A stretch of 11,141 nucleotides of DNA from Physocladia obscura (taxonomy: Eukaryota; Chytridiomycota; Chytridiomycetes; Chytridiales; Chytriomycetaceae). Location: the NCBI GenBank assembly GCA_027596945.1, contig JADGJH010001233.1:1-11141 (forward strand), in the 5' to 3' direction. Below are positions 1-8,997 of this stretch, piece after piece (position 1 is the stretch's first letter; the number at the start of each line of letters is the position of its first letter). The notes under the pieces are model-generated. The model worked only from the letters and a program-made list of their open reading frames with translations, searched no databases and had not been told where the DNA came from. The translations under genes were made by a program, and so were the position numbers.

Positions 1-223
1 TGTTTTTAGAATCATGTTTTAATAAGAAAATTTCAAAAATAAAACAAAAAAAAAAAAAAATCTTCGGTTGACAAGCACTGGCGGAAGTAGAAGCGATGTG
101 AATGTAGAACCATTGGGGAGTCAGTTGGTCGAAGATACCCTCAATGAAAGAGATTTCAAGGAGAAACGAGATTATGTCAACAGTCAAAAATAATTCACCG
201 TCACAGCCCAACACTTTCATACA

Positions 224-600
224 CTAATCCCTCCAAGCGTTAATTCTTAGAAATTCGAATACATCTCTTTCAAGCTGTTCGCGACGTTTTGAGTGTGTAA
301 TCTCAGCTTACTCTGTTGAAGATTCTTTCCAAATAAATTGGCGTATACATATTTAGTGATACCATAGTGCACTTCGGGGTGAAATGATAATTCCGCCTCC
401 ACTTTTAATTACCGGCAAAGTCACGCCGCGTCCAAAATCAACTTATCCGCCAATTCCATTGATCATACGATGGACCACCGAATCAGCACAAACTTGTTCC
501 TTTACGTCCACTTTAATAACGGCGTTGATTGCGAGGACCTTGGAGTTTCGTGCAATAATTACTGGGTTTTCCGCAATACTGGCATCGTAAAATAGTATCA
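224..600 (-). pseudogene. Decayed C-terminal part of an acetyl-CoA hydrolase / CoA-transferase family gene
   Basis: Read on the minus strand, three frames in succession match the C-terminal domain of acetyl-CoA hydrolase/transferase proteins (Ach1/Cat1-like). From about 600 to 382 one frame reads ENPVIIARNSKVLAINAV..., then GIGG-stop-VDFGRG, where the family has GIGGQVDF; the TAA at 445-443 sits where a Gln codon (CAA) is expected. From about 381 to 318 a second frame reads EVHYGITKYVYANLFGKNLQQ, the family's HYVVTEYG..LFGK block. A third frame then gives KRREQLERDVFEFL and ends at TAG 226-224. Between RGV and VHYG roughly 30 residues of the usual domain (the IALPS..SRIVP region) are missing. 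So there is one internal stop, at least two frameshifts and a deletion, and the N-terminal CoA-transferase domain is absent. I infer a dead gene fragment; an intact paralogue may exist elsewhere. Family recognition is from motif memory, not a search. Confidence 0.72.
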
Positions 601-725
601 GAGATACTATTGAAGAAGAGGTGAAACCTTGCTTCTAAATTCGATTCCTAGAATTTGAAAAGAATATGTCCAAATTGGCGATTACCTTTCCGAACTTTTC
701 ACACATCAGAAGAACAATTAAATCG

Positions 726-731
726 TTTATT
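726..731 (-). terminator. Candidate polyadenylation signal of the H+-ATPase gene
   Basis: On the minus strand this reads AATAAA, about 90 nt after the TAG stop (821-819) of the ATPase. The region is AT-rich, so a chance match is possible. The rest of 601-818 is AT-rich presumed 3' UTR with no other recognised feature. Confidence 0.35.
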
Positions 732-818
732 ATTTCCATCGAAAAAAATAATTCAAAATTCCTCTAAAAATACTTGTTTTAATGAAGAAAAAGAAGACAA
801 AGAAATAGAAAATTTAGA

Positions 819-3800
819 CTATTCTTTTAAAGAAATTTCGTCATCTGTGACCGTTGCTATTTCTCTATCCCCCGCAAAAGTTTTTGCAACCAACGCCATC
901 TGAGCCACTTTTTTAATTTTTAAGTAATTATGATCAACTCGTTTCAGCACTTCGGCTTTTTCTTTCCGACGCTGCAACTTAGCAACCCTTTTCGGTGACG
1001 GCCACAATTTGACAGTCATTTCAAACGACCATTTGTGGAAGACAAACACTTTCACCGCATCTAGAAATATGAAAAAAGTCACAGACGAGAGGATTACCAC
1101 AATTCCCCAACCCCATCCACTGAATAAAAAAAATTTTCAGAAAATTTTCAGTATTAAAAGTTTTCAAAACTTACACTGCCTCACATTCCAAGAAATCGAC
1201 ACCAAAAATACTGATAAACATGGCCAATAATTGAGTTCCAGCAATTGCTGCAATAAATCCAAAGCTTGGCATGTTTTCCCAAAAATAACCGGGCACGCGC
1301 GTTGAAAAAATAACGAAGTGTGGACAACTGGAAATTTGAAGATACATAATCGTTTGAAGTTGGCCGGGAGTCACATGAAATGCGTATTTTGCTATAAAAT
1401 AGTGTGCGAAACTTATGATCATCAATAGAACTCCTAAAAGAAACGATAAAGTCAGCAATTGGCCCAATCTCCACTTGTCTGGACTTTGAGAAATTTTTGC
1501 GTTGTCAATAGATATAACCAATGTAGCTGCGTCGTTCAAAACAGCAATTAAAATTATAAGACGGTCGGGTAAACTGAAATCAAAAACCAAGAGCGAAATG
1601 AAGAAAAATATCAAAAAGTGAATTGTTGACGTGATTCGATAAACTGGCGTTTAATTTTTAAAATTGCCTAAAATTGCTTTAAAAAACAACTTACGGGCGT
1701 AACTACGCATTCGCTGGAATATTGCACGACTTGTTTGAATTCCGTCAACAATTGTTGACAGTCCTGGTGCAAGCAAAACAATGTCAGCAGCCGATCTAGC
1801 GGCATCTGTACATCCGTGGACCGCGATTCCTACGTTAGCTTTCTTTAGTGCAGGCGCATCATTGACACCATCTCCAGTCATTCCGACCAGAAATCCACGT
1901 TTTTGAAGAAGTTCAACGACTTTATATTTGTGCTCTGGGATGACTTGCGCAAATCCATCTGCTTTTTCAACACGGTCTGTCAGACTCTCTTCAGAAATTG
2001 ACAGATCTGTAAGCTTTGTAGCATCTAAAATTGTTCTTGGCAAGCCTAGACGATACGCGACCTCCTTTGCAATGACTAGCTGGTCTCCAGTAATCATTTT
2101 TACCTACAAAAGCAAAAGAAAAAGTAAACAGCCAATAAAAGCAGTCGTTTAAGTTTCAGATCTAACCTGAACCCCATATTCACGACATCTTCGAATAGTT
2201 TCTGCCGAATCCGGTCGCGGTGGATCAAGAAGAGACATCATTCCAACCATTTCAAAGACCTTCATGTCCGGATCAACTGTCTTTGCAACGCCAAGTGCTC
2301 TCAAACCTCTTTTTGCGAAGCCTAAAACTGCTGAATCCGCTTCTGCATGCCCACCAACTAAATGAGAAATAACGTGTGGAGCTCCTTTGATACATCTAAA
2401 CTCCTCTCCAGTTTGCAAATTTTGAATCGTCGCTTCTGTGTACTTTGAATGTGGATTAAATGGAATAAAAGCCTTTTGTTTATATCCAGGAACTTCGTGA
2501 GACTTTTTATTTTCTTTGTTTTTGATAATTGGCACCAGTTCTTCTGCAGCACGACGAACAGCTGTTTCAATTGCATCAGTCGCACCAACTTCAGATGTGA
2601 AGAAAGCATTCAACAAGATGTCTTCTTTAGTGTATTTCGTGCCATCTCCTTTGAAATTAGTGCTAGTGTTGCCACGATATGCTAAATAAGGATCATCAAA
2701 AGTAAGTTCATTCAATGTCAAAGTTCCTGTTTTATCAGAGCACAGAATTGAAACTGATGCCAATTCTTCTATTGCGGTAAGTCTTTTACAAATAACCTAA
2801 TGTGGAATATTTCAGTCTGAATGAATTTGTTTGGTAAATGTGACCTGTTTTTTTGCAAGTTGTTGAGCGCCAATAGCCATTGTTACCGACATGACTGTAG
2901 GCAATCCTATCGGAATAGCTGCAATGGTTAGAATCAAAACATTACGTAAAGCCGTAAGTGGTGGATCGCCTTTTGAGTATATGTCAAAAAGCAAAATAAT
3001 CAAGACCATTCCCTGAAAGAAATTCCGTTAAATCAAAATCTTTGATTTCAAGATATATTCCATACCACAGAGATTACAATTAGAAAATTTCCAATATTAT
3101 TGATAATTTTTTGAAAGTGACCTTCTTCAGTTGGACCTGCCATCAAGTTGGCTGCTCTTCCAATGTAGGTTTTTAAGCCTGTTTTCACAACAACGGCCAT
3201 CATTTGTCCTTGTTTCACAATTGAACTCGAATATGCAATTGCTCCCAAGCCTTTACTCACTGGTAAAGACTCCCCTGTTAATGCGCTTTGATCTATTTGC
3301 AAATTTCCATCAACTTTCTCTCCTGTGACGTTGATTCCTAAAAGTCTGGAAAAAATATCAGCGAACATAATTTTTATTTTATTTCACCTGCAATCAGCGG
3401 GAACTACGTCACCTAATCTCAAGGCAATTATATCTCCAGGCACGAGATCACATGCATTAATTTCGACAAGTTCACAATTTCGCCAAGATTTACATTTTTG
3501 TGCGAGAGTTCCTTTTAACGCGTCCAATGCCGACTCAGCACGCGCTTCTTCACTAAATCCGATAATAGCATTCACTAGCAGCACAAAGCATAGTATTCCT
3601 ACATCAATCCAGTCACTTTCATATCCAGCAATAATTGCAGCTAGTTCTAATAAAATCGAGATGGCACCAGTGAAGTAACTAAGAAATTTTAGAATTGGAT
3701 TTGTTTTACGTTCAGGCAACTCTATAAGAAAATTGAAGATATGAAGATACATTGTCAGTAGCTAGTAACTATATTTTTTGTTACTGACCATTTTTTCCAA

Positions 3801-3945
3801 ATTTTATAAGTCTATCTGCTGCCTCAGCTGTAGTTAGTCCTTTTAGCGGTTCTGTATGCAGCAAATCTTCGAGTTCCGGTTCAATTTCTTCTTGTATTTC
3901 CACATGTACATCTTCATGTGACGGAGTTTTGTCTTTTTCTGCCAT
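819..3945 (-). CDS. Plasma-membrane proton-pumping P-type ATPase (P3A family), 8 exons, 915 aa
   Basis: P3A H+-ATPase that hydrolyses ATP to export protons and energise the plasma membrane. Exons: 3945-3789, 3721-3388, 3345-3066, 3012-2845, 2796-2167, 2103-1695, 1643-1175, 1119-819. All seven introns are GT-AG, 42-67 nt, and keep the frame (2748 nt). The ATG lies in an A-rich context and opens an acidic N-terminus. Visible motifs by residue: GLTTAEAA and KNELPERK near 39-58; TGES 187-190 (actuator domain); PIGLPTV 291-297 in M4; DKTGT 334-338 with phosphorylated Asp334; KGAPH 450-454; DPPRPD 504-509; MITGD 526-530; TGDGVNDAP 599-607; LND in M6 with Asp697, the position of the proton-binding Asp of AHA2/Pma1. 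Length fits the family (about 900-950). The [11 protein letters not shown] and [13 protein letters not shown] stretches resemble plant and protist pumps more than Pma1. The last ~75 residues are charged and lack the known regulatory motifs. Product very secure; exact orthology less so. Confidence 0.95.
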
Positions 3946-4353
3946 TTTTTTCTTTTTCAACTTTTGTAGATCAACTTTTGACAGTCAGAAAATCTCAAAA
4001 TTTTTTTACTTTGGCGCCAGATGTCGCGGTTTTGTCAATAAGAAGTTCAAATCATTTTTATATGTCTACTGTACTATTGATGCTTGGTGCGGTGCGCAAA
4101 AGATCCTATTTTAATGGCTGTCTGAATTCTGGGCGCTACACTATCAACTACACATTATATTGATTTTTCTATAGCAAAAACAATACACTACAATAATAAA
4201 TAATAATGATGATAGTAAAAATAGGTTATTGCTGTAACTGCTTGAGCATTCAGATATACAGATATGTACATATGATACCAGCATTGGTGTAATCAGTGTT
4301 GTTCCACGGAAGCTAGTACATGAATATCTACTTAAAAAATTATAAAATAACAC

Positions 4354-4445
4354 TTAATCAGTCAATGACTGCTTAAAAAGGTCGAACTTCCTGAACTTTG
4401 AAGAATCTTCAGCAGGGCGCTTCAAAATAGTGAACATAAATTCAA
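4354..4445 (-). other. Possible terminal exon or short ORF of unknown identity
   Basis: After a TAG acceptor-like site (4448-4446) the minus strand stays open to a TAA at 4356-4354. It includes an ATG at about 4437 and reads MFTILKRPAEDSSKF... in a charged, protein-like composition (27 codons from the ATG). It could be the last exon of a gene whose earlier part is the broken frame 4998-4558, or chance. No family recognised. Confidence 0.15.
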
Positions 4446-4557
4446 CTACTCATCTTTATAATTTCATTTCTACTTATTCTTATTTGCAATTTTGGTGGCA
4501 GTTCCAAATGTAATCAACAAACATGTGATTAATATATTTGGGTTGTGAGAAACAGTT

Positions 4558-4998
4558 TCAAGTCAAGTGGATTCTTAAGTATTTATACAGTTTGCCAAAA
4601 TCAAGGGCTATGCAGAGATTAATTCCTAGGAAATTGTATGATTGTAAATAAAGCCATGTTGGTGGCATAAATACAAAGCAATGAGACAGATCTGTTGGAA
4701 TGAGCATAAATATATATGCAATCGTCGTTGATGACTCTTGTACAGCAGAGCTTTGAGCAGATAATTTTTTTCCTAAAATTTTCAACTTGTTTAAGCCAGT
4801 TTGTCAATGGTCGTGATCACAAATGAAACGCGTGATAAGAACAACAGCAAATCGAACATGGAAAATAATAAACCCTTTCTGGGTCTTCAGTTCGAATAAT
4901 CTCTCTCTTTTCTTTTCATCACACTATCTCAATAAAGCTTTGAGCTTGATCAAATTATGATCTGCTATGCACAATTTAGTTGGATCTGCTTTGTCCAT
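4558..4998 (-). pseudogene. Long near-open frame with two stops; unknown relic or unresolved intron-containing gene
   Basis: From an ATG at 4998 one minus-strand frame runs 146 codons to a TGA at 4560-4558 and is interrupted only by TAG at 4926-4924 and TGA at 4806-4804. In DNA this AT-rich several more stops would be expected by chance. It begins MDKADPTKLCIADHN, continues CDEKKRERLFELKTQKGF after the first stop, and ends with a hydrophobic, aromatic-rich stretch. A pyrimidine-rich tract ending in GATTAG just precedes the ATG, so it could be an internal exon. I could not find introns that cleanly remove both stops. I recognise no family, so this may be a decayed gene, a missed gene, or chance. 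Confidence 0.22.
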
Positions 4999-5171
4999 GT
5001 CTAATCAAAGAAAAAAAGAAGGAAAAAAAAAAAATTTAAAGATTTTTATCATACAACGATTGAATTTACCAGTTTTGGCAGTCGGCAAAAAATATGCCAA
5101 ACACGATGGCTGAAATGATGAAATTAGTAATTGAAGCAAAAGAGGCTGTTTTATTTCTTTATTTCTTTTTT

Positions 5172-5181
5172 CTTTTATATA
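5172..5181 (-). promoter_or_regulatory. TATA-like box on the minus strand
   Basis: The minus strand reads TATATAAAAG, a good TATA-box match, about 175 nt upstream of the ATG at 4998. It would suit a promoter of a small minus-strand transcript, but in an AT-rich spacer this may be chance. Confidence 0.2.
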
Positions 5182-5503
5182 ATTTTTTGCCTTCACTCAA
5201 AAGCATAAATGGTTATTCCACAACACAACCTTCCAGACTGTCTTGTCTGAACTTTCATACAATAATGATCGGTTCAAGTTAAATCTTTGTTGCTATTATC
5301 AATTTCTGAAAAGTAAATTATCTGTTCCGAACCGTGGCAATGTCCAAGTTTTCATTTTGAGAAATAACAAAGAAAAAGACATAAAAAGTGTATGATTCTG
5401 GCCACAAACAAAACAATTATTACAAGACACAAGCAACTTCCAATGAAAAAATGAAACAAAAACAGAACCGACTCCAAAGAATCACCCCCCAAAAAAAAGA
5501 CAA

Positions 5504-7530
5504 TCACCCAATTCGACTATACCCTCCCAAACTAACATTAGAGTTCCGATGACGTGAACTTGCCGCCCCCTTCAATTCTCGTGGCCAAACATCCATATCA
5601 TCTTCACTACTGCCTCCACCCCCACTAACTTCCTCATCACCAACCTCTTCAATAACCACAACCTCTTCGATATCGTCAAGCTCATCAACTTTTTCAACAA
5701 CACTGCCACCACCGTTAATTTCCATCACACTATCTTCAAACTTTTCGTCTTCACCTTCAGTTGCTATCGATCCAACGCTACGGCCGGATTTCACAGACTC
5801 TGCGCGTCCGCTCCGCCCCCGTCTTTGTTGCTGCTGTTGTTGTTGGTGCGCAATTGATGCGTCTGCCGCTATGTGCGCACGTTCATTGCCGCCAATTTTC
5901 AGACTCACATTAGATGGAGCTTTTTGAATCCGAGATGACACTGATTTCACGCTTTGGCTGCGGCCGCGACGGCCACCGGTGCGTTGCATGCTGCTGCTTC
6001 GCGCCCGCGGTATTGCTGCTGTTGTTGATGCAGCGGCAGTGGTGGCGCTCGGCCCTGCGGCGCTGCTCGTGCGGCTCAATTGCGGGGTTTCCAACCCTTT
6101 CTGCGGCACAGTAACAACAACTGACGGTGTTTTGCCCAAACTTCTGTTCCGTTTCCGTAAATGTGACGGCGGGAGGTCACTAAACTCTTCCGGCAACGGC
6201 ACTTCTTCAAACAAATCGACGCTGCTCAACCCCGCATACACACTGCCGCCGCCAACATTTGAAGAACTTGCCGGAACAAAAGCAGTAGTTTCCCTTGGAA
6301 TAAACTGCTGCGGATCAACAGGCGGCGCACTTGGACTTGTCGGATTAATGCAAGTCAAAAACGCCATTGGCAAGATCCCTTGCACGTTCGTCTGCTGGTT
6401 CACACCAACACACCAACCATCATCGAAAATCTTCTTGATACGGATCACGTCTCCGATTCGGATCGCCAGCTCGTCTTTAAACACGGGGTCGTACGCTTTA
6501 ATCACAATAAACACGTAGCCAGGTATCTCCCAGCGGCGCCGACGACCGCCACCAGCAGCCCTGTTTATAGTTGACAACAGGCTGCCGACGATGCGCGAGG
6601 ACGTTGTTGTGGCTGGTGGCCGCGACCAGAGTGTTTGAGTATCGGATTTCTTTACAGTGGGACGTGTGTGGATGATTGTTGGGATTGCGTATGTAGAGTT
6701 TGAGATTTCGGCTGTCGACATTCGAACCGGTGAAGATGAAGCACGCGCGTGGGTTATTTGCGGTATGGCAGGAGACGGGAAAGATACTTCGTCGGTGATT
6801 GTGGCATCTGAGTCGGTGGCGATGGTCGATGGAGATGGGAGTTTGAGTAGCGAGTCTGTGGATTCTCGTTTCGATGTTGCAATAGCGGTAATTATTGTTG
6901 CTGAATGCTGATTGTCAGTGACAGAAAGCTTTTGCTTTTTTTTCAAGGGATGGGTAAAGGAGTCAGCAAAGAGTGCTCCAAGCGCAACAAACAGTTCTTG
7001 CACGCCAGCCAAAACCACTGCTGTCTTTACTTTTTCCACGTCCAGATCAACAACAAGCTTGCCCGCAGCAATTCGTTCTTGACGATAATTCAACAAGATC
7101 TATTGTTTATTGATGCTTTAATTTCAATGTCTTCTTTTATCTTCTTCTTTTGCGCGATAGCTACGAAGTTGTCAACTTCCTTTGTTCGTGACAGTTTTTT
7201 TTCGAAACTTACTTCATTCGGTAAATATTCACTGTGCTGGGTATTTCAAACTCACTCGCTTCGCTTGGGAGCGCTTTTTTCAGTGTGTTTCCCTCACTAC
7301 AGTCGTCTCACTAATCTTTTTTCTCCTCCGCTTGCTCGAAGTTACACTTAAACTCTCACCTTCTTTAAAACAACAGTCAAAAACGGCCACACAAGACCCA
7401 GCTCAATAATAGTGGTATAAGTCTTGATAGTCCAGAGAAGCAAGGAGGGCCACATGAACGGATTGAGGAGTTTGAGGACAATAAAGGGCAAGAGACGCGT
7501 CTTTGGAGGCGCAAGAGGCGTCGGAGACAT
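5504..7530 (-). CDS. Membrane-anchored SH3-domain protein, about 588 aa
   Basis: Exon 1 is 7530-7360 (57 codons, donor AAG|GTGAGA). Exon 2 is 7099-5504 (acceptor AACAATAG, phase 0, stop TGA at 5506-5504). Exon 1 encodes two hydrophobic segments, about residues 14-33 and 39-55; a third hydrophobic, amphipathic stretch lies near 82-105. A Ser/Thr/Pro-rich linker leads to a clear SH3 domain at about 249-308: AYDP, DELAIRIGD, then DDGWCVG and GILPMAF, the expected RT-loop, Trp and final Pro positions. After it come a basic, Arg/Ser-rich, low-complexity region with a 7-Gln tract, and an acidic Asp/Glu-rich tail. SH3 domains bind proline-rich partners, usually in cortical, polarity or signalling complexes. 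Membrane segments plus an SH3 domain recall fungal Fus1-like proteins, but I do not claim orthology. The 260-nt intron is far longer than others here and may hide a microexon. Confidence 0.8.
5825..5845 (-). repeat. CAA/CAG tract coding seven glutamines
   Basis: Seven consecutive Gln codons (four-to-one-type mix of CAA and CAG) lie inside the low-complexity C-terminal region of the SH3 protein, followed at once by Arg-Arg-Gly-Arg. Such triplet tracts often vary in length between strains. Confidence 0.8.
7213..7236 (-). other. Candidate 24-nt microexon inside the SH3-gene intron
   Basis: Within the long intron, a segment preceded by CCCAG and followed by a consensus donor GTAAGT is exactly 24 nt and has no stop in the required phase (it reads HSEYLPNE). 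Including it would split the intron into about 123 and 113 nt and insert eight residues between residues 57 and 58. Supported only by splice-site look and phase. Confidence 0.3.
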
Positions 7531-7563
7531 GATTTTTAAGATTTCTATGTGTCGAAAAACATT

Positions 7564-7569
7564 TTTATT
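7564..7569 (-). terminator. Weak candidate polyadenylation signal after the membrane-protein gene
   Basis: The minus strand reads AATAAA 150 nt after the stop of the 8487-7720 gene, but it is only about 35 nt before the SH3-gene ATG, so it may be chance. The T-rich run at 7620-7637 lies in the same spacer. Confidence 0.2.
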
Positions 7570-7719
7570 TGTTTTTGTTTTTGACGATTGAATAAAATTG
7601 ATATTAAACTTTCGATTATTTTTCTTTTTTTTTTTTCTTCTCGGCTATTCATTCGTTTTTTCTTCTTCTTACATACTCATTTCTTACTATTCTGGTTACT
7701 CGCTGCTTTCACTCGGTTT

Positions 7720-8487
7720 TTAGATACCTCTCTGAGACAAATCAATAAGATACAGCTCCTTCCCGAAAATCAAGTTTGCAGGAAAATAGTCGCAATGGAC
7801 TCCAACCTTAAGGATGGCCGTATCAAAGTGGGTTGAAAGAAGAAACGATTTGTCATCAAAATCATCGGCAGGAGACAGTTGAAAAAAGGCGTGGTGAGGG
7901 AGAGAAGCAGCGGAGGCGACAAGATAGGATTTGTCGTCACTCAGACTTTCACTTCCAGTTTGGCGGTACAGGATCTGTTGGTTCGCGGCAAACAGACGCA
8001 GGTGGGTTTGCTTCCGGGAGCAGCCAAGAGGCGCGTTGTGAAGGGCGGTAACGGCAACACGGAGAAAATCGACAGAGGAGTTCGAGGGCGAGTTGATCAC
8101 AATGCGCGTGGACAGGTGTGGCTGATGCGACTGCGGATAGAGCGAAAGAGCCAGGACCAGACCGAGCGAGAAGGCCCACCACCTGTAGTATTCGGATCAG
8201 CTGCAAGGATAAAGGAGTAAGGATAAAGCACAACAGATAACGCGCCTGTTCAGCAGCGAGGCGTACAGCCAGGCCAGGTCGCTCCGCTGCGGGCCCACGA
8301 GGATCGTCGCCAGCCACGCCACGCTCAGTGCTACGGCACACATGGCGCGCCCCCACACCAGCACCGAGTGCGCCGCCACCGCCACTGCCACCACCGCTGG
8401 CAGCACCACAAGCCCACGCCGCCCCACCGACGCCGTGCGCACCGCCTGCCCCAACGCACCGAACGCCAACTCTGACCCAATCTCCAT
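7720..8487 (-). CDS. Small multi-pass membrane protein of unknown family, about 234 aa, splice uncertain
   Basis: Exon 1 starts at ATG 8487 (MEIGSELAFG...) and encodes two clear membrane segments, GLVVLPAVVAVAVAAHSVLVW (about 27-47) and AMCAVALSVAWLATILVGP (about 50-68). Exon 2, ending at the stop 7722-7720, opens with a third hydrophobic segment (WWAFSLGLVLALSLYP) and continues as a ~135-residue soluble domain. The blocks are in different frames. My best model joins 8246 to 8182 (AACAG|GC...CTACAG|G, a GC-AG intron of 63 nt). A GT donor at 8266 gives the same frame. A GT donor at 8241 fits only if joined to a later CAG and would delete the third membrane segment. Exon 1 is strikingly GC-rich compared with its neighbours. 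I do not recognise the family and assign no function. Confidence 0.55.
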
Positions 8488-8721
8488 TTTCAATTAAAAA
8501 CTGACAAAAATTTTACGCCAAGAAGATGGGTTGTAATTTTTTTGCCCCTTTGCATATTAAGGTATTCAAATTATTTACAATAACAAGTTTATCAATTTCT
8601 TTCATTCCAAAAATTGAAACACTTCTATGTAATACTGCATATGCGAGAAAGAAAAAAAAGTTTGTCATATGAATCTTCCATGCAAATCATTAATTAGAGA
8701 GGGTCAAAAGGAATTTGAACA

Positions 8722-8832
8722 ATGGCACAAATATCTGAGGAGCTACTGCAACAAATTCCAGCCAAGATATTGAGCATTGTTAAGATTAACACATGGTTAC
8801 AAGCATTGCAGTATTATATAATGAAGATGTAA
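8722..8832 (+). CDS. Short plus-strand ORF, 36 codons, doubtful
   Basis: An ATG at 8722 opens a 36-codon frame ending TAA (8830-8832), beginning MAQISEELLQQIPAKILSIV. The composition is protein-like, and the start faintly resembles the N-terminal helix of an F-box (Leu...Pro-x-x-Ile-Leu), but it is far too short for that domain. It could be a first exon, a relic or chance. It is the only plausible coding piece on the plus strand in this spacer. Confidence 0.15.
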   Translation: MAQISEELLQQIPAKILSIVKINTWLQALQYYIMKM

Positions 8833-8997
8833 ATCAAACACAAATTACATGTTTTCATTTGAGCTAGAATAAACATACAAAAAAAAAAAGCAAAATGCTG
8901 CAGTTTTTTAAGTGAGAAAAGTTGGAGATGATAGTGAGAATGATTGAGGGAGAAAATTTGAAGGAAGCACAAGTTTGCAAAGTTGAAATGTGATACA

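Larger units (their letters stand above)
3946..5503. other. AT-rich intergenic region between the H+-ATPase and the SH3-protein gene
   Basis: This stretch should hold the ATPase promoter (3946 upward) and the 3' UTR of the SH3 gene (5503 downward). No TATA box is obvious just upstream of the ATPase ATG; a run TTTGGCGCC lies at 4010-4018, about 65 nt before it. Homopolymer runs occur near 5012-5038 and 5486-5499. A long, nearly open minus-strand frame (4998-4558), a short clean minus-strand ORF end (4445-4354) and a TATA-like box (5181-5172) are described separately. I see no tRNA, rRNA or transposase here. Confidence 0.6.

Noticed and set aside
384..590. 68-codon plus-strand open frame
   Set aside because: It is antisense to the CoA-transferase relic, has low-complexity composition and no recognisable family.
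655..903. 82-codon plus-strand open frame
   Set aside because: It overlaps the last exon and 3' flank of the H+-ATPase on the opposite strand and shows no domain.
1744..1759. 16-bp perfect palindrome in ATPase exon 6, half of it repeated at 1621-1630
   Set aside because: It encodes conserved residues (STIVD) and is best explained by the protein sequence.
4010..4018. TTTGGCGCC, an E2F-like motif upstream of the ATPase
   Set aside because: A single short match without conservation data; a proton pump is not a typical E2F target.
4880..4905. TTCGAAT resembling a tRNA T-loop
   Set aside because: The flanking 5-mers do not pair and no acceptor, D or anticodon arms can be placed.
5979..6518. 179-codon plus-strand open frame
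   Set aside because: It lies antisense to the SH3-domain exon, and its residue pattern mirrors the other strand's codons; the minus-strand frame has a clear domain.
6905..7351. 148-codon plus-strand open frame
   Set aside because: It is antisense to the 5' part of the SH3 exon 2 and the long intron; composition is Phe/Ser-rich as expected from the complement of a Lys/Glu-rich or polyA-like strand.
7949..8356. 135-codon minus-strand frame overlapping the membrane-protein gene
   Set aside because: It would follow from splicing at the good TGCAG acceptor, but the product is Pro/Cys/Arg-rich and looks out of frame, while the alternative frame gives a membrane segment and a normal soluble domain.
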